From Candidatus Adlerbacteria bacterium (GTDB taxonomy: Bacteria; Patescibacteriota; Minisyncoccia; Phycocordibacterales; SBAW01): DNA of 36,152 nt. Position numbers and translations under genes: made by a program. The DNA is taken from assembly GCA_026397405.1 (NCBI GenBank), contig JAPLUW010000001.1:303825-339976 (forward strand). Reading direction: 5' to 3'. Below the pieces are notes generated by a model that did no database searches, was not told the DNA's origin, and saw nothing but the letters and a program-made list of their open reading frames with translations. Shown in pieces: positions 24,460 to 33,818 of this stretch (position 1 is the stretch's first letter; each line of letters begins with the position of its first letter).

Positions 24460-25101
24460 ATGCAACCGGACCTTATCTTTAGCCTCATTGTCCTGATTAT
24501 TTCTGTTATTTTGCACGAAGTGGCCCATGGCTACATGGCCAACTGGCTGGGCGACCCAACGGCGCGCTTGCAAGGCCGCCTTACGTTAAACCCACTTTCG
24601 CATATAGACATGGTGGGCTCAATTTTGCTCCCGGCGATACTCGTGTTTACCGGCTCGCCATTTTTAATAGGTTACGCAAAACCGGTGCCATACAACCCAT
24701 ATAACTTAAAAGGGAAATATGCAGAGTTGCTCGTTGCGTTTGCGGGGCCGGGTACGAACATATTGTTGGCAGTTATTTTCGGGTTTCTTATCCGCTTTGG
24801 TGGGGTAGCGATGTCGCTGCCGATGTTAACGGCCTTTGCGGTTATTGTTGTCGTTAACCTGCGCTTGGCGTTATTTAACCTTATACCAATCCCGCCGCTC
24901 GACGGTTCGAAAGTGCTTTCGGGACTGCTTGGTAGCAACAATGCGGTGGGCCGTGCATACGACTCATTCCGTGCAAATTTTGAACAGTTTGGCGTCTTGT
25001 CCGGCACACTCCTTATATTGATTATCTTCTACTGGCTTTCACCATATTTTTCGGCTTTGTGGGTAGCGGCATTCCAGCTTATAACAGGGGTGACGTTATA
25101 A
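24460..25101 (+). CDS. Site-2 protease-like M50 zinc metallopeptidase
   Basis: ILHEVAHGYMANWLGDPTARLQGRLTLNPLSHID, FAGPGTNILLA, NLIPIPPLDGSKVL. Confidence 0.93.
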   Translation: MQPDLIFSLIVLIISVILHEVAHGYMANWLGDPTARLQGRLTLNPLSHIDMVGSILLPAILVFTGSPFLIGYAKPVPYNPYNLKGKYAELLVAFAGPGTNILLAVIFGFLIRFGGVAMSLPMLTAFAVIVVVNLRLALFNLIPIPPLDGSKVLSGLLGSNNAVGRAYDSFRANFEQFGVLSGTLLILIIFYWLSPYFSALWVAAFQLITGVTL

Positions 25102-25167
25102 GTTTGCAGTTCTGGCGTATATATAGTAGATTGTCTGCAACGCCGTCGGGGCGGTTTTTCATTCGAA

Positions 25168-25581
25168 ATGGCACGTATATCACAACTTGTCCGCAAAGGA
25201 CGCAAAATCATAAAGTCGAAGTCGAAGTCACCCGCATTGATGCGTGGCTTTAACGTACTTAAAAACCGCCCGGTCTTTTACCCTTCACCTTTTAAGCGCG
25301 GTGTCTGCACCAAGGTGACAACCATGACCCCACGCAAGCCGAACTCCGCTATCCGTAAAATTGCCCGTGTACGTTTGACCAACGGTTTGGAAATCACTGC
25401 ATACATCCCGGGCGAAGGACACAACTTGCAGGAACACTCAGTGGTAGTTGTTCGTGCAGGCCGCGTGAAGGACATCAACGTGCGCTACCAGGTAGTCCGT
25501 GGACGTCTCGACGCAGGTGCCGTTGAAAAGCGCAATGTGTCACGCTCACGTTACGGAGTTAAAAAGCCAACTGGCAAATAA
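25168..25581 (+). CDS. rpsL: 30S ribosomal protein S12
   Basis: [58 protein letters not shown]. Confidence 0.97.
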   Translation: MARISQLVRKGRKIIKSKSKSPALMRGFNVLKNRPVFYPSPFKRGVCTKVTTMTPRKPNSAIRKIARVRLTNGLEITAYIPGEGHNLQEHSVVVVRAGRVKDINVRYQVVRGRLDAGAVEKRNVSRSRYGVKKPTGK

Positions 25582-25598
25582 AGAAGTAATAAATTTAT

Positions 25599-26069
25599 AT
25601 GCGTCGCCCAATTAAAAACCCACACGTAGTCTCCCCAGACATTAAATTTAACTCAACTAAGGTTGAGAAGTTTATCAATTCCGTTATGTGGGACGGCAAA
25701 AAGAGCACTGCCCGCAAGGTTGTGTACGATGCCTTTGATATCGTTCAGGAAAAAACAAAAGCAGAAAGCGGTTTAGAAGTATTTGAAACTGCTATCCGCA
25801 ACATCGGCCCTGCGATGGAGATCCGCTCACGCCGTGTCGGAGGTGCCAACTACCAGGTGCCGCGCGAAGTCCGCCCAGAACGCAAGCAGGCTTTGGCATT
25901 CCGCTGGCTCCTTACTGCCGCACGTGCACGCAAAGGTATGCCGATGGCAAACCGCCTTGCAGAAGAAATTATCGCAGCCTCAAACAACGAAGGCCCTGCA
26001 ATAAAAAAGCGCGAAGATACCCACAAGATGGCAGAGTCCAACAAAGCATTTGCCCACTTCGCGTGGTAG
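25599..26069 (+). CDS. rpsG: 30S ribosomal protein S7
   Basis: [70 protein letters not shown]. Confidence 0.97.
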   Translation: MRRPIKNPHVVSPDIKFNSTKVEKFINSVMWDGKKSTARKVVYDAFDIVQEKTKAESGLEVFETAIRNIGPAMEIRSRRVGGANYQVPREVRPERKQALAFRWLLTAARARKGMPMANRLAEEIIAASNNEGPAIKKREDTHKMAESNKAFAHFAW

Positions 26070-26097
26070 TTGGAACTTTTTCTTAAAAAATATGTTA

Positions 26098-26127
26098 CAA
26101 AGAGCGGCACATGGCCGTTCTTTTGTT
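26098..26127 (+). terminator. Terminator of the rpsL-rpsG transcript
   Basis: AGAGCGGC-acatg-GCCGTTCT then TTTGTTTTT. Confidence 0.7.
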
Positions 26128-26147
26128 TTTACTAGGGGGTGTTTCCC

Positions 26148-26342
26148 ATGTCGTATGGACAGAAAAACGACAAATCATTCGCTCCTGCGGTGAGTGGAGG
26201 ATTTCTACACAGAACATATTCCCAAGTTGACTGTACTCACGGTTCTCCAGAGCCGTCGAACTGCCGTCAATGCAGGGACGAACACGACCGCTTGTTTACA
26301 GAGCTGAAAAGGAAAAGGGAAAGCGCCAAACCCGCCGCGTAA
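26148..26342 (+). CDS. Small Cys/His-containing protein, possible zinc-binding
   Basis: 64 aa MSYGQKNDKSFAPAVSGGFLHRTYSQVDCTHGSPEPSNCRQCRDEHDRLFTELKRKRESAKPAA; AGGGGGTG 6 nt upstream; terminator overlapping the stop codon. Confidence 0.6.
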   Translation: MSYGQKNDKSFAPAVSGGFLHRTYSQVDCTHGSPEPSNCRQCRDEHDRLFTELKRKRESAKPAA

Positions 26343-26360
26343 CTGGCGGGTTTTTCTTTT
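26329..26360 (+). terminator. Terminator of the small Cys/His protein gene
   Basis: AACCCGCCgcgtaactGGCGGGTTTTTCTTTTT; the TAA stop lies in the hairpin loop. Confidence 0.75.
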
Positions 26361-26435
26361 TGCATTTTTTGCTAGGTAAGGTATTGTATTGGCAACGCCT
26401 AGGGCGCTTATTTTTTACTCCAATTACTTGTATTT

Positions 26436-28586
26436 ATGCCAACAAGAGACTATCCACTAGAGAAAATCCGTAACTTCGGAATCATCGCCCACATCGACGC
26501 CGGCAAAACAACCACGTCGGAGCGTATTTTGTATTACACCGGAAGCCAGCACAAAATCGGCGAAGTGCACGACGGCGGTACAACCACCGACTGGATGGAG
26601 CAAGAAAAGGAACGCGGCATCACCATTACGGCCGCCGCTATTACGTGTTTCTGGAGCCGCACCGATGAAGCGGACAAAAAAGATATATCTAAGAAATATC
26701 GCTTTAACATTATCGACACCCCAGGGCACATCGACTTTACGGTGGAAGTGAAGCGTTCAATGCGTGTGCTCGACGGCGCAGTCTGCGTCTTCGACGGTGT
26801 TGCAGGCGTGGAACCACAGTCAGAAACTAACTGGCGCTATGCCGACGAGGCCAATGTGCCCCGTGTATGTTTTATCAACAAACTCGACCGCACAGGTGCA
26901 TCGTTTGAAAAGTCATACGCGTCTATTCTCGACCGTCTCACCAAAAATGCAGTTCGTATGCAGATTCCTATTGGTGCAGAAGATGTGTTTGAAGGTATTA
27001 TCGACCTTCTCACGTTGAAGGCATACAAAAACGAAGGCGCGATGGGCGACAACGTTGTCGAAATGCCAGTGCCTGAAAACATGATGGACGAGGCAAAGAA
27101 GTTCCGCGCAGAACTCATTGAAAAGATCGTCGAGAACGATGAGCAGATGATGACCGACTATCTCGACGGGAAAGAACCAACGCTCGAAGCGCTCAAAGCA
27201 ACACTCCGTAAGGCAGTTATCGCAAACAAAATCTTCCCAGTTTATGTAGGTTCGGCATTGAAGAACAAAGGTGTGCAGTTGGTGCTCGACGCCGTTGTCG
27301 ACTACTTGCCGTCGCCTGTGGACATGCCGCCGATTGTTGGTGTGGACCCACGCACAGGGGAGCCAACAACACGTCATGCCACAGACAGCGACCCATTCTG
27401 CGCACTTGCATTTAAACTCCAGGCTGACCCGTTCGTCGGGCAACTGACATTCTTCCGTGTGTATTCGGGTACCGTTGAAGCTGGTTCATATATTTACAAC
27501 TCAACAACAGGGCAGAAGGAACGCCTCGGCCGCATCGTCCGCCTCCAGGCAAACGAACGCGAAGAAGTTAAAAAAGTGTATGCAGGTGAAATTGCCGCTG
27601 CCGTAGGTTTGAAAGACACAAAAACATCGCACACCCTCTGCGACGAAGCAAACCCTATCCAGCTCGAGCAGATCAAATTCCCTGAACCGGTTATTTCGCT
27701 CCGCATCGAACCTAAGACAAAAGCCGACCAGGAAAAAATGGGTATGGCGATGAAGAAACTCGCCGACGAAGACCCAACGTTTAAAGTGTCGACCGATACT
27801 GAGACGATGGAAACACTTATTTCAGGCATGGGTGAATTGCACTTGGAAATTTTGGTTGACCGCATGAAGCGCGAGTTCGGCGTGGAGGCAAACGTTGGTA
27901 CACCACAGGTTGCGTACCGCGAAACTATCATGCAGGAAGCAGAAGCCGAGGGTAAATATATTAAACAAACAGGAGGTAAGGGTCAGTACGGCCATGTACG
28001 TTTGCGCATCAAGCCACTTGAGCCGGTCAACCCAGACAAAAAACTCGCAAAGAACGTTACACGCGAAGACCACTTCGAATTCATCAACAACATCAAAGGA
28101 GGTGTTATTCCCCAGGAATTTATCAGCCCGGTTGAAAAGGGCGTCCGCGAAGCGATGGAACGCGGTGTGGTTGCTGGCTTCCGCATGGTGGACATTTCAG
28201 TCGAGCTGTACGACGGTTCCTACCACGACGTGGACTCCTCGGAAATTGCCTTTAAAATTGCCGCATCGATGGGCTTCCAGGAAGCTACCAAGTCTGCCCG
28301 CCCAGTGTTGCTTGAGCCTATTATGAAGGTGGAGGTTGTGGTGCCAGAAAAGTTCATGGGTGACATCACCGGCTCACTTTCCGGCAAGCGTGGCGCAATT
28401 GAAGGCATGGAAGAACGCGGTTTGGCACGTGCTATTAAAGCAAAAGTGCCGCTTTCGGAAATGTTTGGCTACACCACACAAATTCGCTCGATGACTGAAG
28501 GTCGCGGAAGCTTTACGATGGAATTTGACCACTACGAAGTTGTGCCGCCAAACGTCGCTGCAACAATTGTTGCCGGACGAAAATAA
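26436..28586 (+). CDS. fusA: Elongation factor G
   Basis: IRNFGIIAHIDAGKTTTSERILYYTG, RGITITAAAI, NIIDTPGHIDFTVEVKRSMRVLDGAV, FINKLDRTGA. Confidence 0.97.
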   Translation: MPTRDYPLEKIRNFGIIAHIDAGKTTTSERILYYTGSQHKIGEVHDGGTTTDWMEQEKERGITITAAAITCFWSRTDEADKKDISKKYRFNIIDTPGHIDFTVEVKRSMRVLDGAVCVFDGVAGVEPQSETNWRYADEANVPRVCFINKLDRTGASFEKSYASILDRLTKNAVRMQIPIGAEDVFEGIIDLLTLKAYKNEGAMGDNVVEMPVPENMMDEAKKFRAELIEKIVENDEQMMTDYLDGKEPTLEALKATLRKAVIANKIFPVYVGSALKNKGVQLVLDAVVDYLPSPVDMPPIVGVDPRTGEPTTRHATDSDPFCALAFKLQADPFVGQLTFFRVYSGTVEAGSYIYNSTTGQKERLGRIVRLQANEREEVKKVYAGEIAAAVGLKDTKTSHTLCDEANPIQLEQIKFPEPVISLRIEPKTKADQEKMGMAMKKLADEDPTFKVSTDTETMETLISGMGELHLEILVDRMKREFGVEANVGTPQVAYRETIMQEAEAEGKYIKQTGGKGQYGHVRLRIKPLEPVNPDKKLAKNVTREDHFEFINNIKGGVIPQEFISPVEKGVREAMERGVVAGFRMVDISVELYDGSYHDVDSSEIAFKIAASMGFQEATKSARPVLLEPIMKVEVVVPEKFMGDITGSLSGKRGAIEGMEERGLARAIKAKVPLSEMFGYTTQIRSMTEGRGSFTMEFDHYEVVPPNVAATIVAGRK

Positions 28587-28600
28587 AAATAGTACTTCCA

Positions 28601-28635
28601 CAAAAACCTCTTGCAAAAGCAAGGGGTTTTTGTTT
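28601..28635 (+). terminator. Terminator after fusA
   Basis: CAAAAACCTCTTGCaaaaGCAAGGGGTTTTTGTTTTG. Confidence 0.8.
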
Positions 28636-28684
28636 TGTACACATAGGCTCTTTTTTGAGGCGGGAAGGGTGGTAAAATTACCTT

Positions 28685-30379
28685 ATGTCTCTATATAAAC
28701 TCCTTGCCGTTGCCCTAAGCGTAGTATTTTTCTCTGTGGCACCGACTGCCTACGCTGCAACTACTGCTAGCGCAACATCTACATGCCCTGTTCCGGTGTT
28801 GTACCCATTTACGTTAACGGGGGCTGCACTTAACACTCCATGGAGTTTGCCGCTGATAGGCACCATAGAAGGTTTTAATAACACAACCGTTACCGCAACA
28901 GGTTTGCCACCAGGTATCAAGTTGGAGGACCAAAAAATTGAACTCGAAAGCACCTCATTTAAATTGCATAACTGGGTACTTACCGGCTCGCCAACACAAT
29001 TGGGTACATACACAATAAACGTGACCGCACAAAACTCTTGTGGAGGCACGTCAACGATTATCACGTTGCCAATAAACAATTCGGTAAGCACCGTGTGTCC
29101 GACAGGTACGACAGGCCAGTATCCAAACTGCGCGCCTGGCACGGGCCCACGGGTTATCATTGACCCAAGCGCGGCATCCTTTGCGACTCCAAACCCAATA
29201 GTTACAGGTACGTCAAACACGTCTTCAATAAGCATTACGCTGCAAGACAGTGTCGGTAAGCGGTACAACAGCCAGGTTGTGCCGGTTGTAGGTGCGCGCT
29301 GGTCGGTGCCGTTTTATAACTTGGCCGGTGGTACGTACGATTTGTATTTATATGACGGCGACGGTAATTTGCTTATCCCATCCAGGTTGGTTATCGGTCT
29401 CCCATCTGCAGCTACGCCTGTACCCCCGACGTCTACTAGTCTTTCTGTATCAACACCTGCTGCCACGGCAGGTGGCGCATGCATGTCGATACAAAGTACA
29501 TTGCGCTTGGGGAGCCGCGGAACAGACGTGACAGCGCTCCAAAATTTTCTTATAGGTAAAGGGTTGCTTGCCGGAGGCTCTGCAAGCGGTTATTTTGGTT
29601 CACTCACACGCGCCGCAGTGCAAAAGTTCCAGGCGGGGCAGGGGTTGGCGTCGTCGGGTGACGAAAATTCGACAGGTTACGGCCTTGTAGGGGCACGCAC
29701 TCGTGCAGCTATTGGTTGCCAGAGTGGGAGCACTAGCTCTTCAGTACAGTCGGCACCGCGGATAACCTGTCCGGCGTATCCACAGCCGGTCTGTGGTGTT
29801 GGGAGCACTCTTTTGGGCCTTGGCCACGACAACAACGGCTGCTCAATGGGATACCAATGTCTGTCACAAGATGCGCAGCAAAATATACAAGTGCGCGGAT
29901 CCATTTCGTGTCCTGCAGTACGGACACCCGTATGTTATGAAAACGACAAGCCAATTTCCCTTGGGACTGATGCAAACGGTTGTTCGCTCGGGTCGTATTG
30001 CGAACAACTTTCTCCAGCGACCCCAGTTATTCTTATTTGCCAAATTGGATACCATACGTCGGGTAGCAGCTGTGTAGCGAATACGGCTACGGTTTTGTTT
30101 TTTGCGTCACCCATGTCGGGCACGGCACCGTTTACTGTCTCGTTTTACCCTTCTGGCATTCAAGACGGTCAGACGTATTCGATAGACTATGGCGACGGCA
30201 GCTCGTCAGGCTCGCTGGTAATGCCAGCCGCATGCTCTGGAACCTGTCTGGCAGTTGCACAGTCGGTGACGTCAACCCAGCATAGCTATACTTCTATAGG
30301 AACCTACAAAGCGACTCTTAAAGATTCTTCTGGGAATACGCTAGGCACTGTGACAATTACCTCATACGGTACGCTGTAG
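28685..30379 (+). CDS. Secreted multidomain protein: Ig-like, peptidoglycan-binding, Cys-rich repeats, PKD-like
   Basis: Signal peptide (MSLYKLLAVALSVVFFSVAPTAYA); PG_binding_1-like LRLGSRGTDVTALQNFLIGKGLLAGGSASGYFGSLTRAAVQKFQ; two Cys repeats (ITCPAYPQPVCGVGSTLLGLGHDNNGCSMGYQC / ISCPAVRTPVCYENDKPISLGTDANGCSLGSYC); PKD-like YSIDYGDGSSSG. Confidence 0.85.
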   Translation: MSLYKLLAVALSVVFFSVAPTAYAATTASATSTCPVPVLYPFTLTGAALNTPWSLPLIGTIEGFNNTTVTATGLPPGIKLEDQKIELESTSFKLHNWVLTGSPTQLGTYTINVTAQNSCGGTSTIITLPINNSVSTVCPTGTTGQYPNCAPGTGPRVIIDPSAASFATPNPIVTGTSNTSSISITLQDSVGKRYNSQVVPVVGARWSVPFYNLAGGTYDLYLYDGDGNLLIPSRLVIGLPSAATPVPPTSTSLSVSTPAATAGGACMSIQSTLRLGSRGTDVTALQNFLIGKGLLAGGSASGYFGSLTRAAVQKFQAGQGLASSGDENSTGYGLVGARTRAAIGCQSGSTSSSVQSAPRITCPAYPQPVCGVGSTLLGLGHDNNGCSMGYQCLSQDAQQNIQVRGSISCPAVRTPVCYENDKPISLGTDANGCSLGSYCEQLSPATPVILICQIGYHTSGSSCVANTATVLFFASPMSGTAPFTVSFYPSGIQDGQTYSIDYGDGSSSGSLVMPAACSGTCLAVAQSVTSTQHSYTSIGTYKATLKDSSGNTLGTVTITSYGTL

Positions 30380-30385
30380 TGTAAT

Positions 30386-30413
30386 TTGCATTTTTTGACA
30401 TGTTTGCTACTAT
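30386..30413 (+). promoter_or_regulatory. Putative tuf promoter
   Basis: TTGCAT (30386-30391), 16-nt spacer, TACTAT (30408-30413); followed by AACACGtagagcCGTGTT hairpin. Confidence 0.55.
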
Positions 30414-30485
30414 TTGTGGCAACACGTAGAGCCGTGTTTGGCTGTGCTTATATAGGGTAGTTATTAGTATTTATTGTAATTTTAT

Positions 30486-31679
30486 ATGGCAACATTTGAA
30501 CGAGCTAAGCCGCACATGAACGTCGGCACAATCGGTCACGTCGACCACGGGAAGACAACGCTTACTGCGTCTATTCTCCACACCCTCGACATGCTGAAAG
30601 GGGAAGGCTACAGCGCACGCGTAGAAGGAGTTGATGGTATCGACAACGCGCCAGAAGAAAAGGCGCGCGGTATTACTATTGCGCTCCACCACTCAGAATA
30701 TGAGTCGCCAAAGCGCCACTACGCACACATCGACGCTCCGGGCCACGCCGACTACATCAAGAACATGATCACCGGTGCCGCTCAAATGGACGGCGCAGTG
30801 CTTGTGGTTGCAGCAACTGACGGCGTTATGCCCCAGACACGCGAACACATTCTCCTTGCAAAGCAGGTGGGTGTGCCAAAAATCATCTGCTTCCTTAACA
30901 AAGTAGACATGGTTGACGACAAGGACCTTGTTGAACTCGTTGAAGAAGAAGTTAAAGAAGCTCTTGCCAAGCAGGGCTACACAGACGCTCCGGTTATCCG
31001 CGGCTCAGGTTTGAAAGCACTTGAAAGCACTGACGTCAGCAATGAATGGTCACAGAAGGTTAAAGACCTCGTGGACACCATGGACAGCTACTTCCCAGAC
31101 CCAGTTCGCGAAATGGACAAGCCGTTCCTTATGCCAATTGAAGACATCTTCTCAATTGAAGGTCGCGGCACTGTAGTTACCGGCCGCATTGAACGCGGTC
31201 AGGTAAAGGTGGGTGAAGAAGTCGAAATTGTCGGCCTCCAGCCAACCGCAAAGACCACCATCACGGGTATCGAAATGTTCAACAAACAGCTCGAATCGGG
31301 TATGGCAGGCGACAACGCAGGTATCTTGCTCCGCGGTACTAAGAAAGAAGACATCCACCGTGGTCAGGTTCTTGCAAAGGCAGGCTCAGTTACTCCACAC
31401 ACAGAATTTGAAGGCGAAGTATACATCTTGAGCAAAGAAGAAGGAGGTCGCCACACGCCGTTCTTCTCTGGTTACAAACCACAGTTCTACGTCCGTACAA
31501 CAGACGTGACTGGCGAAGTGACCTTGGCAGCAGGAACCGAAATGGTTATGCCAGGCGACACAGTGACCTTTAAAGTTAAGCTTGTAGCGCCAGTTGCGCT
31601 TGAAGAGAAGACTCGCTTCGCAGTTCGCGAAGGAGGCAAGACAGTGGGTGCAGGTGTCGTAACAAAGGTTGTTGCGTAA
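30486..31679 (+). CDS. tuf: Elongation factor Tu
   Basis: [63 protein letters not shown]. Confidence 0.98.
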   Translation: MATFERAKPHMNVGTIGHVDHGKTTLTASILHTLDMLKGEGYSARVEGVDGIDNAPEEKARGITIALHHSEYESPKRHYAHIDAPGHADYIKNMITGAAQMDGAVLVVAATDGVMPQTREHILLAKQVGVPKIICFLNKVDMVDDKDLVELVEEEVKEALAKQGYTDAPVIRGSGLKALESTDVSNEWSQKVKDLVDTMDSYFPDPVREMDKPFLMPIEDIFSIEGRGTVVTGRIERGQVKVGEEVEIVGLQPTAKTTITGIEMFNKQLESGMAGDNAGILLRGTKKEDIHRGQVLAKAGSVTPHTEFEGEVYILSKEEGGRHTPFFSGYKPQFYVRTTDVTGEVTLAAGTEMVMPGDTVTFKVKLVAPVALEEKTRFAVREGGKTVGAGVVTKVVA

Positions 31680-31779
31680 CCCGCCTTGTTGGCGAGGCAC
31701 GGCAAAAGATTATTAGGAGTAAGCTAACCGAGTATAGGTTACTCCGCCCTAGGGCGGGGAGAACTAGACTCACAAAATT

Positions 31780-32151
31780 ATGGCTACCGATGAAATTAAA
31801 AAAGCTCCCGTAAAGCGCGCAAAAAAAGTTGCCGCTCCGGCTGCAGTACAGAAACTTCGCATTAAAGTACGTGCGTACGAACACAAGGTACTCGATGCGT
31901 CGGTACGGCAGATTATGGACACCGCACTTCGCTACGATGCGAAAATTGCAGGACCTATTCCGCTCCCGACTGAAATCAAAAAATACACAGTCAACCGCTC
32001 AACCTTCATCTACAAAGATGCCCGCGAGCAGTTTGAAATGCGTATTCACAAGCGTATTATCGACATCCTCGAGCCGTCCGGTAAGGTCATAGAAGCCCTT
32101 ACCAACCTCTCGCTCCCATCTGGAGTTACGGTTGAGGTAAAGATGGTCTAG
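31780..32151 (+). CDS. rpsJ: 30S ribosomal protein S10 with Lys/Ala-rich N-terminal extension
   Basis: KLRIKVRAYEHKVLDASVRQIMDTALRYDAKIAGPIPLPTEIKKYTVNRSTFIYKDAREQFEMRIHKRIIDI. Confidence 0.96.
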   Translation: MATDEIKKAPVKRAKKVAAPAAVQKLRIKVRAYEHKVLDASVRQIMDTALRYDAKIAGPIPLPTEIKKYTVNRSTFIYKDAREQFEMRIHKRIIDILEPSGKVIEALTNLSLPSGVTVEVKMV

Positions 32152-32243
32152 TAGAAAAAATAAAAGAGAATAGTTATGCAAAAATTTATATACTAAAAAA
32201 AGAAGAACATTCGTTTGCAAACGTTCGAGAGAAAGTAATTTCG

Positions 32244-32270
32244 GCCGATGTCTAGAAATCGGCTTTTTTG
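32244..32270 (+). terminator. Terminator after rpsJ
   Basis: GCCGATgtctagaaATCGGCTTTTTTG. Confidence 0.85.
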
Positions 32271-32327
32271 TTTGACGTACAACTTCAGGGCATTACCTGT
32301 AAGCCAGGCAAAGAAATTCTGCATTCT

Positions 32328-32361
32328 ACAAACAAACCTCCATGCATGGGGGTTTGTTTGT
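32328..32361. repeat. 34-nt near-perfect hairpin in the rpsJ-rplC gap
   Basis: ACAAACAAACCTCCA-TGCA-TGGGGGTTTGTTTGT, 15-bp stem with one G:U wobble. Confidence 0.8.
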
Positions 32362-32376
32362 GTCTTGTGGGGGTAT

Positions 32377-32405
32377 TTGCATATTTTGGAGCTATCCTGT
32401 ATATT
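32377..32405 (+). promoter_or_regulatory. Putative rplC promoter
   Basis: TTGCAT (32377-32382), 17-nt spacer, TATATT (32400-32405), downstream of the rpsJ terminator. Confidence 0.65.
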
Positions 32406-32494
32406 CTCTGAGACTCTTACATAACAGGAGTTGATCCACGTCCCCGCCTCGTCGGGCAGGCCGGGCCACAAGCTCGTAGGGACCAATAGACAAC

Positions 32495-33118
32495 GTGAAA
32501 TTCATACTTGGAACAAAACAAAAGATGGTTACTGTCTTTACCGAAGACGGTTTGGCCTATGCCGCAACAGTAGTTGCTGCTGCGCCTTCCACAGTGACCC
32601 AGATTAAAACTACTGAAAAGGAGGGTTACAACGCCGTCCAGATTGGTGCGTTTGAAGGCAAGGAAAAGCATGTAAACAAGGCACAAATTGGTCATGCAAA
32701 AGGCAAAATCTTGAAGCACTTTGTCGAACATCGCCAGCGCGACGGCAAACTACCAGAAGGTGTTGAACTTGGCGCAACTATAGACGTGTCTGTATTTACG
32801 GCCGGCGAAAAGGTGCAGGTTTCGGCAATTTCAAAAGGTCGCGGCTTCCAGGGTGTTGTTAAGCGCCACGGCTTCCACGGCGGCCCACGTTCGCACGGTC
32901 AAAAACACAGTGAGCGCTCACCAGGTTCTATCGGTGGCTCGGGTGGTCGTGCCGGAGGTCGTGTTGCAAAGGGTATGAAGATGGCCGGCCGCATGGGCCA
33001 GGACCGCGTGACCGTACGTAACTTGAAGGTGCTTCAGGTTATCCCTGAGACAAACGAACTTGTTATTGCAGGTGCAATACCAGGCCGCCGTGGCACTGTC
33101 GTTGAAGTTCGCGGCTAG
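32495..33118 (+). CDS. rplC: 50S ribosomal protein L3
   Basis: GRGFQGVVKRHGFHGGPRSHGQKHSERSPGSIGG; GTG start. Confidence 0.96.
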   Translation: MKFILGTKQKMVTVFTEDGLAYAATVVAAAPSTVTQIKTTEKEGYNAVQIGAFEGKEKHVNKAQIGHAKGKILKHFVEHRQRDGKLPEGVELGATIDVSVFTAGEKVQVSAISKGRGFQGVVKRHGFHGGPRSHGQKHSERSPGSIGGSGGRAGGRVAKGMKMAGRMGQDRVTVRNLKVLQVIPETNELVIAGAIPGRRGTVVEVRG

Positions 33119-33132
33119 ACAAATATATTTTT

Positions 33133-33813
33133 ATGAAATTCGAAACAATCGTATACAACATGCAGGGCGAAGAGACGGGGAAGATAACACTCCCTGAGAA
33201 CATCTTCGGCGTGGCATATAACGCTGACCTTTTGCACAGCGTCGTTACTGCTATGCAGGCAAACAACCGCACCCCTGTTGCACACACCAAAGACCGCGGC
33301 GAAGTACGCGGCGGCGGTAAAAAGCCATGGAAGCAAAAGGGTACCGGCCGCGCCCGCCACGGTTCGTCACGCTCCCCAATTTGGAAAGGCGGCGGTGTTA
33401 CCCACGGTCCTCGCAACGAAAAAATTTATACTCAAAAAATAAACCGCCAAGCTCGCCAGAAGGCACTTCTTGTTGCCCTTTCTCGCAAATTTAAAGATGG
33501 CGAAATTATTTTTGTCGACTCTATTAACATGGAAGTGCCAAAGACAGTCCAGGCTAAGGCAGTTATTGCTGGTTTGACCAATGCAGGTTTTAAATTTAAG
33601 CGCGCAACAAACGCAGCATTGGTTGCCCTTACTGAACGTCACGCACCAACGATGAAGAGCTTTGCAAACATCGGCAATATCAACGTTGAAGAAGTCCGCA
33701 CACTTAACCCGGTGAACGTCCTTTCGAGCAAATACCTTATTATCTCGAACCCGGAAGCGGCTTTTGAAACACTTGGTAAAAAGCGCGTGGTTAAAGCAGT
33801 CGAGACAAAATAA
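33133..33813 (+). CDS. rplD: 50S ribosomal protein L4
   Basis: TKDRGEVRGGGKKPWKQKGTGRARHGSSRSPIWKGGGVTHGP. Confidence 0.95.
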   Translation: MKFETIVYNMQGEETGKITLPENIFGVAYNADLLHSVVTAMQANNRTPVAHTKDRGEVRGGGKKPWKQKGTGRARHGSSRSPIWKGGGVTHGPRNEKIYTQKINRQARQKALLVALSRKFKDGEIIFVDSINMEVPKTVQAKAVIAGLTNAGFKFKRATNAALVALTERHAPTMKSFANIGNINVEEVRTLNPVNVLSSKYLIISNPEAAFETLGKKRVVKAVETK

Positions 33814-33818
33814 ATTAT

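Noticed and set aside
32328-32361. Hairpin in the rpsJ-rplC gap as a terminator
   Set aside because: No U-tract on either strand; a proper terminator is present 60 bp upstream.
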